Origin: an uncultured Eubacteriales bacterium
GTDB lineage: Bacteria; Bacillota; Clostridia; Oscillospirales; Oscillospiraceae
Direction: 5' to 3'
NCBI GenBank assembly: GCA_902477055.1
Contig: CABSFY010000112.1
Span: forward strand, 1-5,683
Length of the DNA stretch: 5,683 nt
The notes under the pieces were generated by a model. It was given only the letters and a program-made list of their open reading frames with translations. It ran no database searches and was not told the DNA's origin. Positions within the stretch are counted from its first letter, which is position 1; every line of letters starts with the position of its first letter. Made by a program: the position numbers and the translations under genes. Shown piece by piece: positions 5,517-5,683 of this stretch.

Positions 5517-5540
5517 ACAACGTAATTCAAAGCATGTCAA
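5512..5540 (-). promoter_or_regulatory. Strong SigA-type promoter of the surface protein gene
   Basis: TTGACA (5540-5535) is a perfect -35, followed by a 17-base spacer and TATACT (5517-5512), one mismatch from the consensus -10. Transcription should start near 5505, giving a leader of about 60 bases before the ATG at 5442. This predicts high constitutive strength unless a repressor binds. Confidence 0.88.
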
Positions 5541-5562
5541 GCCTCACGGCAACACCTCCTTC

Positions 5563-5608
5563 AAAATAGAAATAGCCGCCTGATTTCTTTTGAAAACCAA
5601 GCGGCTAT
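5563..5608 (-). terminator. Minus-strand intrinsic terminator upstream of the surface gene
   Basis: ATAGCCGC (5572-5579) pairs perfectly with GCGGCTAT (5601-5608). The loop side can extend with several more pairs (5581-5582 with 5598-5599, 5584-5586 with 5594-5596) broken by mismatches. On the minus strand the stem runs into TTCTATTTT, a U-rich tail. It probably ends the transcript of a gene entering from the right edge and insulates the surface gene promoter. Confidence 0.7.
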
Positions 5609-5683
5609 GTACGCTATATTCAGCTCGGCAAACTGGAATTTGTCATATTCCCATCACATAGATTTGGCAGGGATTCCATTTAT

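Overview
The window looks like chromosomal or accessory DNA of a Gram-positive anaerobe, most likely a gut Clostridia/Oscillospiraceae-type Firmicute. The grounds are strong AGGAGG-type ribosome binding sites, consensus SigA promoters, a macrodomain protein with the C-terminal extension familiar from Firmicutes, and a large surface protein with a signal peptide, GLUG-like motifs, FIVAR-like repeats and a variant sortase signal (TPQTG-D). The taxonomic guess is an inference; there is no rRNA or other phylogenetic marker here.

Layout. Positions 1-189 hold no gene I can support. They are a run of inverted repeats, several of them perfect 7-10 bp stems, lying downstream of the first gene. Positions 190-1843 (minus strand) are a two-gene operon: an AlkA-type HhH-GPD DNA glycosylase followed, with a 26-bp overlap, by a macrodomain ADP-ribose-processing protein with a C-terminal helix-turn-helix-like domain. 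A 101-bp divergent region (1844-1944) carries candidate promoters whose -10 boxes overlap; one serves the glycosylase operon and the other serves galE (1945-2946, plus strand), a UDP-glucose 4-epimerase. galE converges on a 748-residue cell-wall protein gene (3196-5442, minus strand). Between them is a 249-bp structured spacer ending in a bidirectional terminator hairpin (3126-3159). Upstream of the surface gene are a near-perfect promoter (TTGACA-N17-TATACT) with a palindrome over its -10 and start site, and a minus-strand terminator (5563-5608) that probably closes a gene lying beyond the right edge.

The glycosylase excises alkylated bases, and the macrodomain protein probably removes ADP-ribose from proteins or processes its metabolites, so the left operon reads as a damage or NAD-stress module. 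GalE interconverts UDP-Glc and UDP-Gal, and its gatekeeper residue (Val299) suggests it may also handle UDP-GlcNAc for envelope glycans. The surface protein is probably a wall-anchored adhesin or spacer-type protein. By eye, the left operon and galE are clearly more GC-rich than the surface gene and the right flank, so the right half may be an acquired or faster-evolving segment. I see no tRNA, rRNA, CRISPR array or intact transposase. Nothing here amounts to a clear new system. The best leads are the glycosylase/macrodomain-HTH pairing, the left-end hairpin cluster, and the regulatory DNA around the surface gene.
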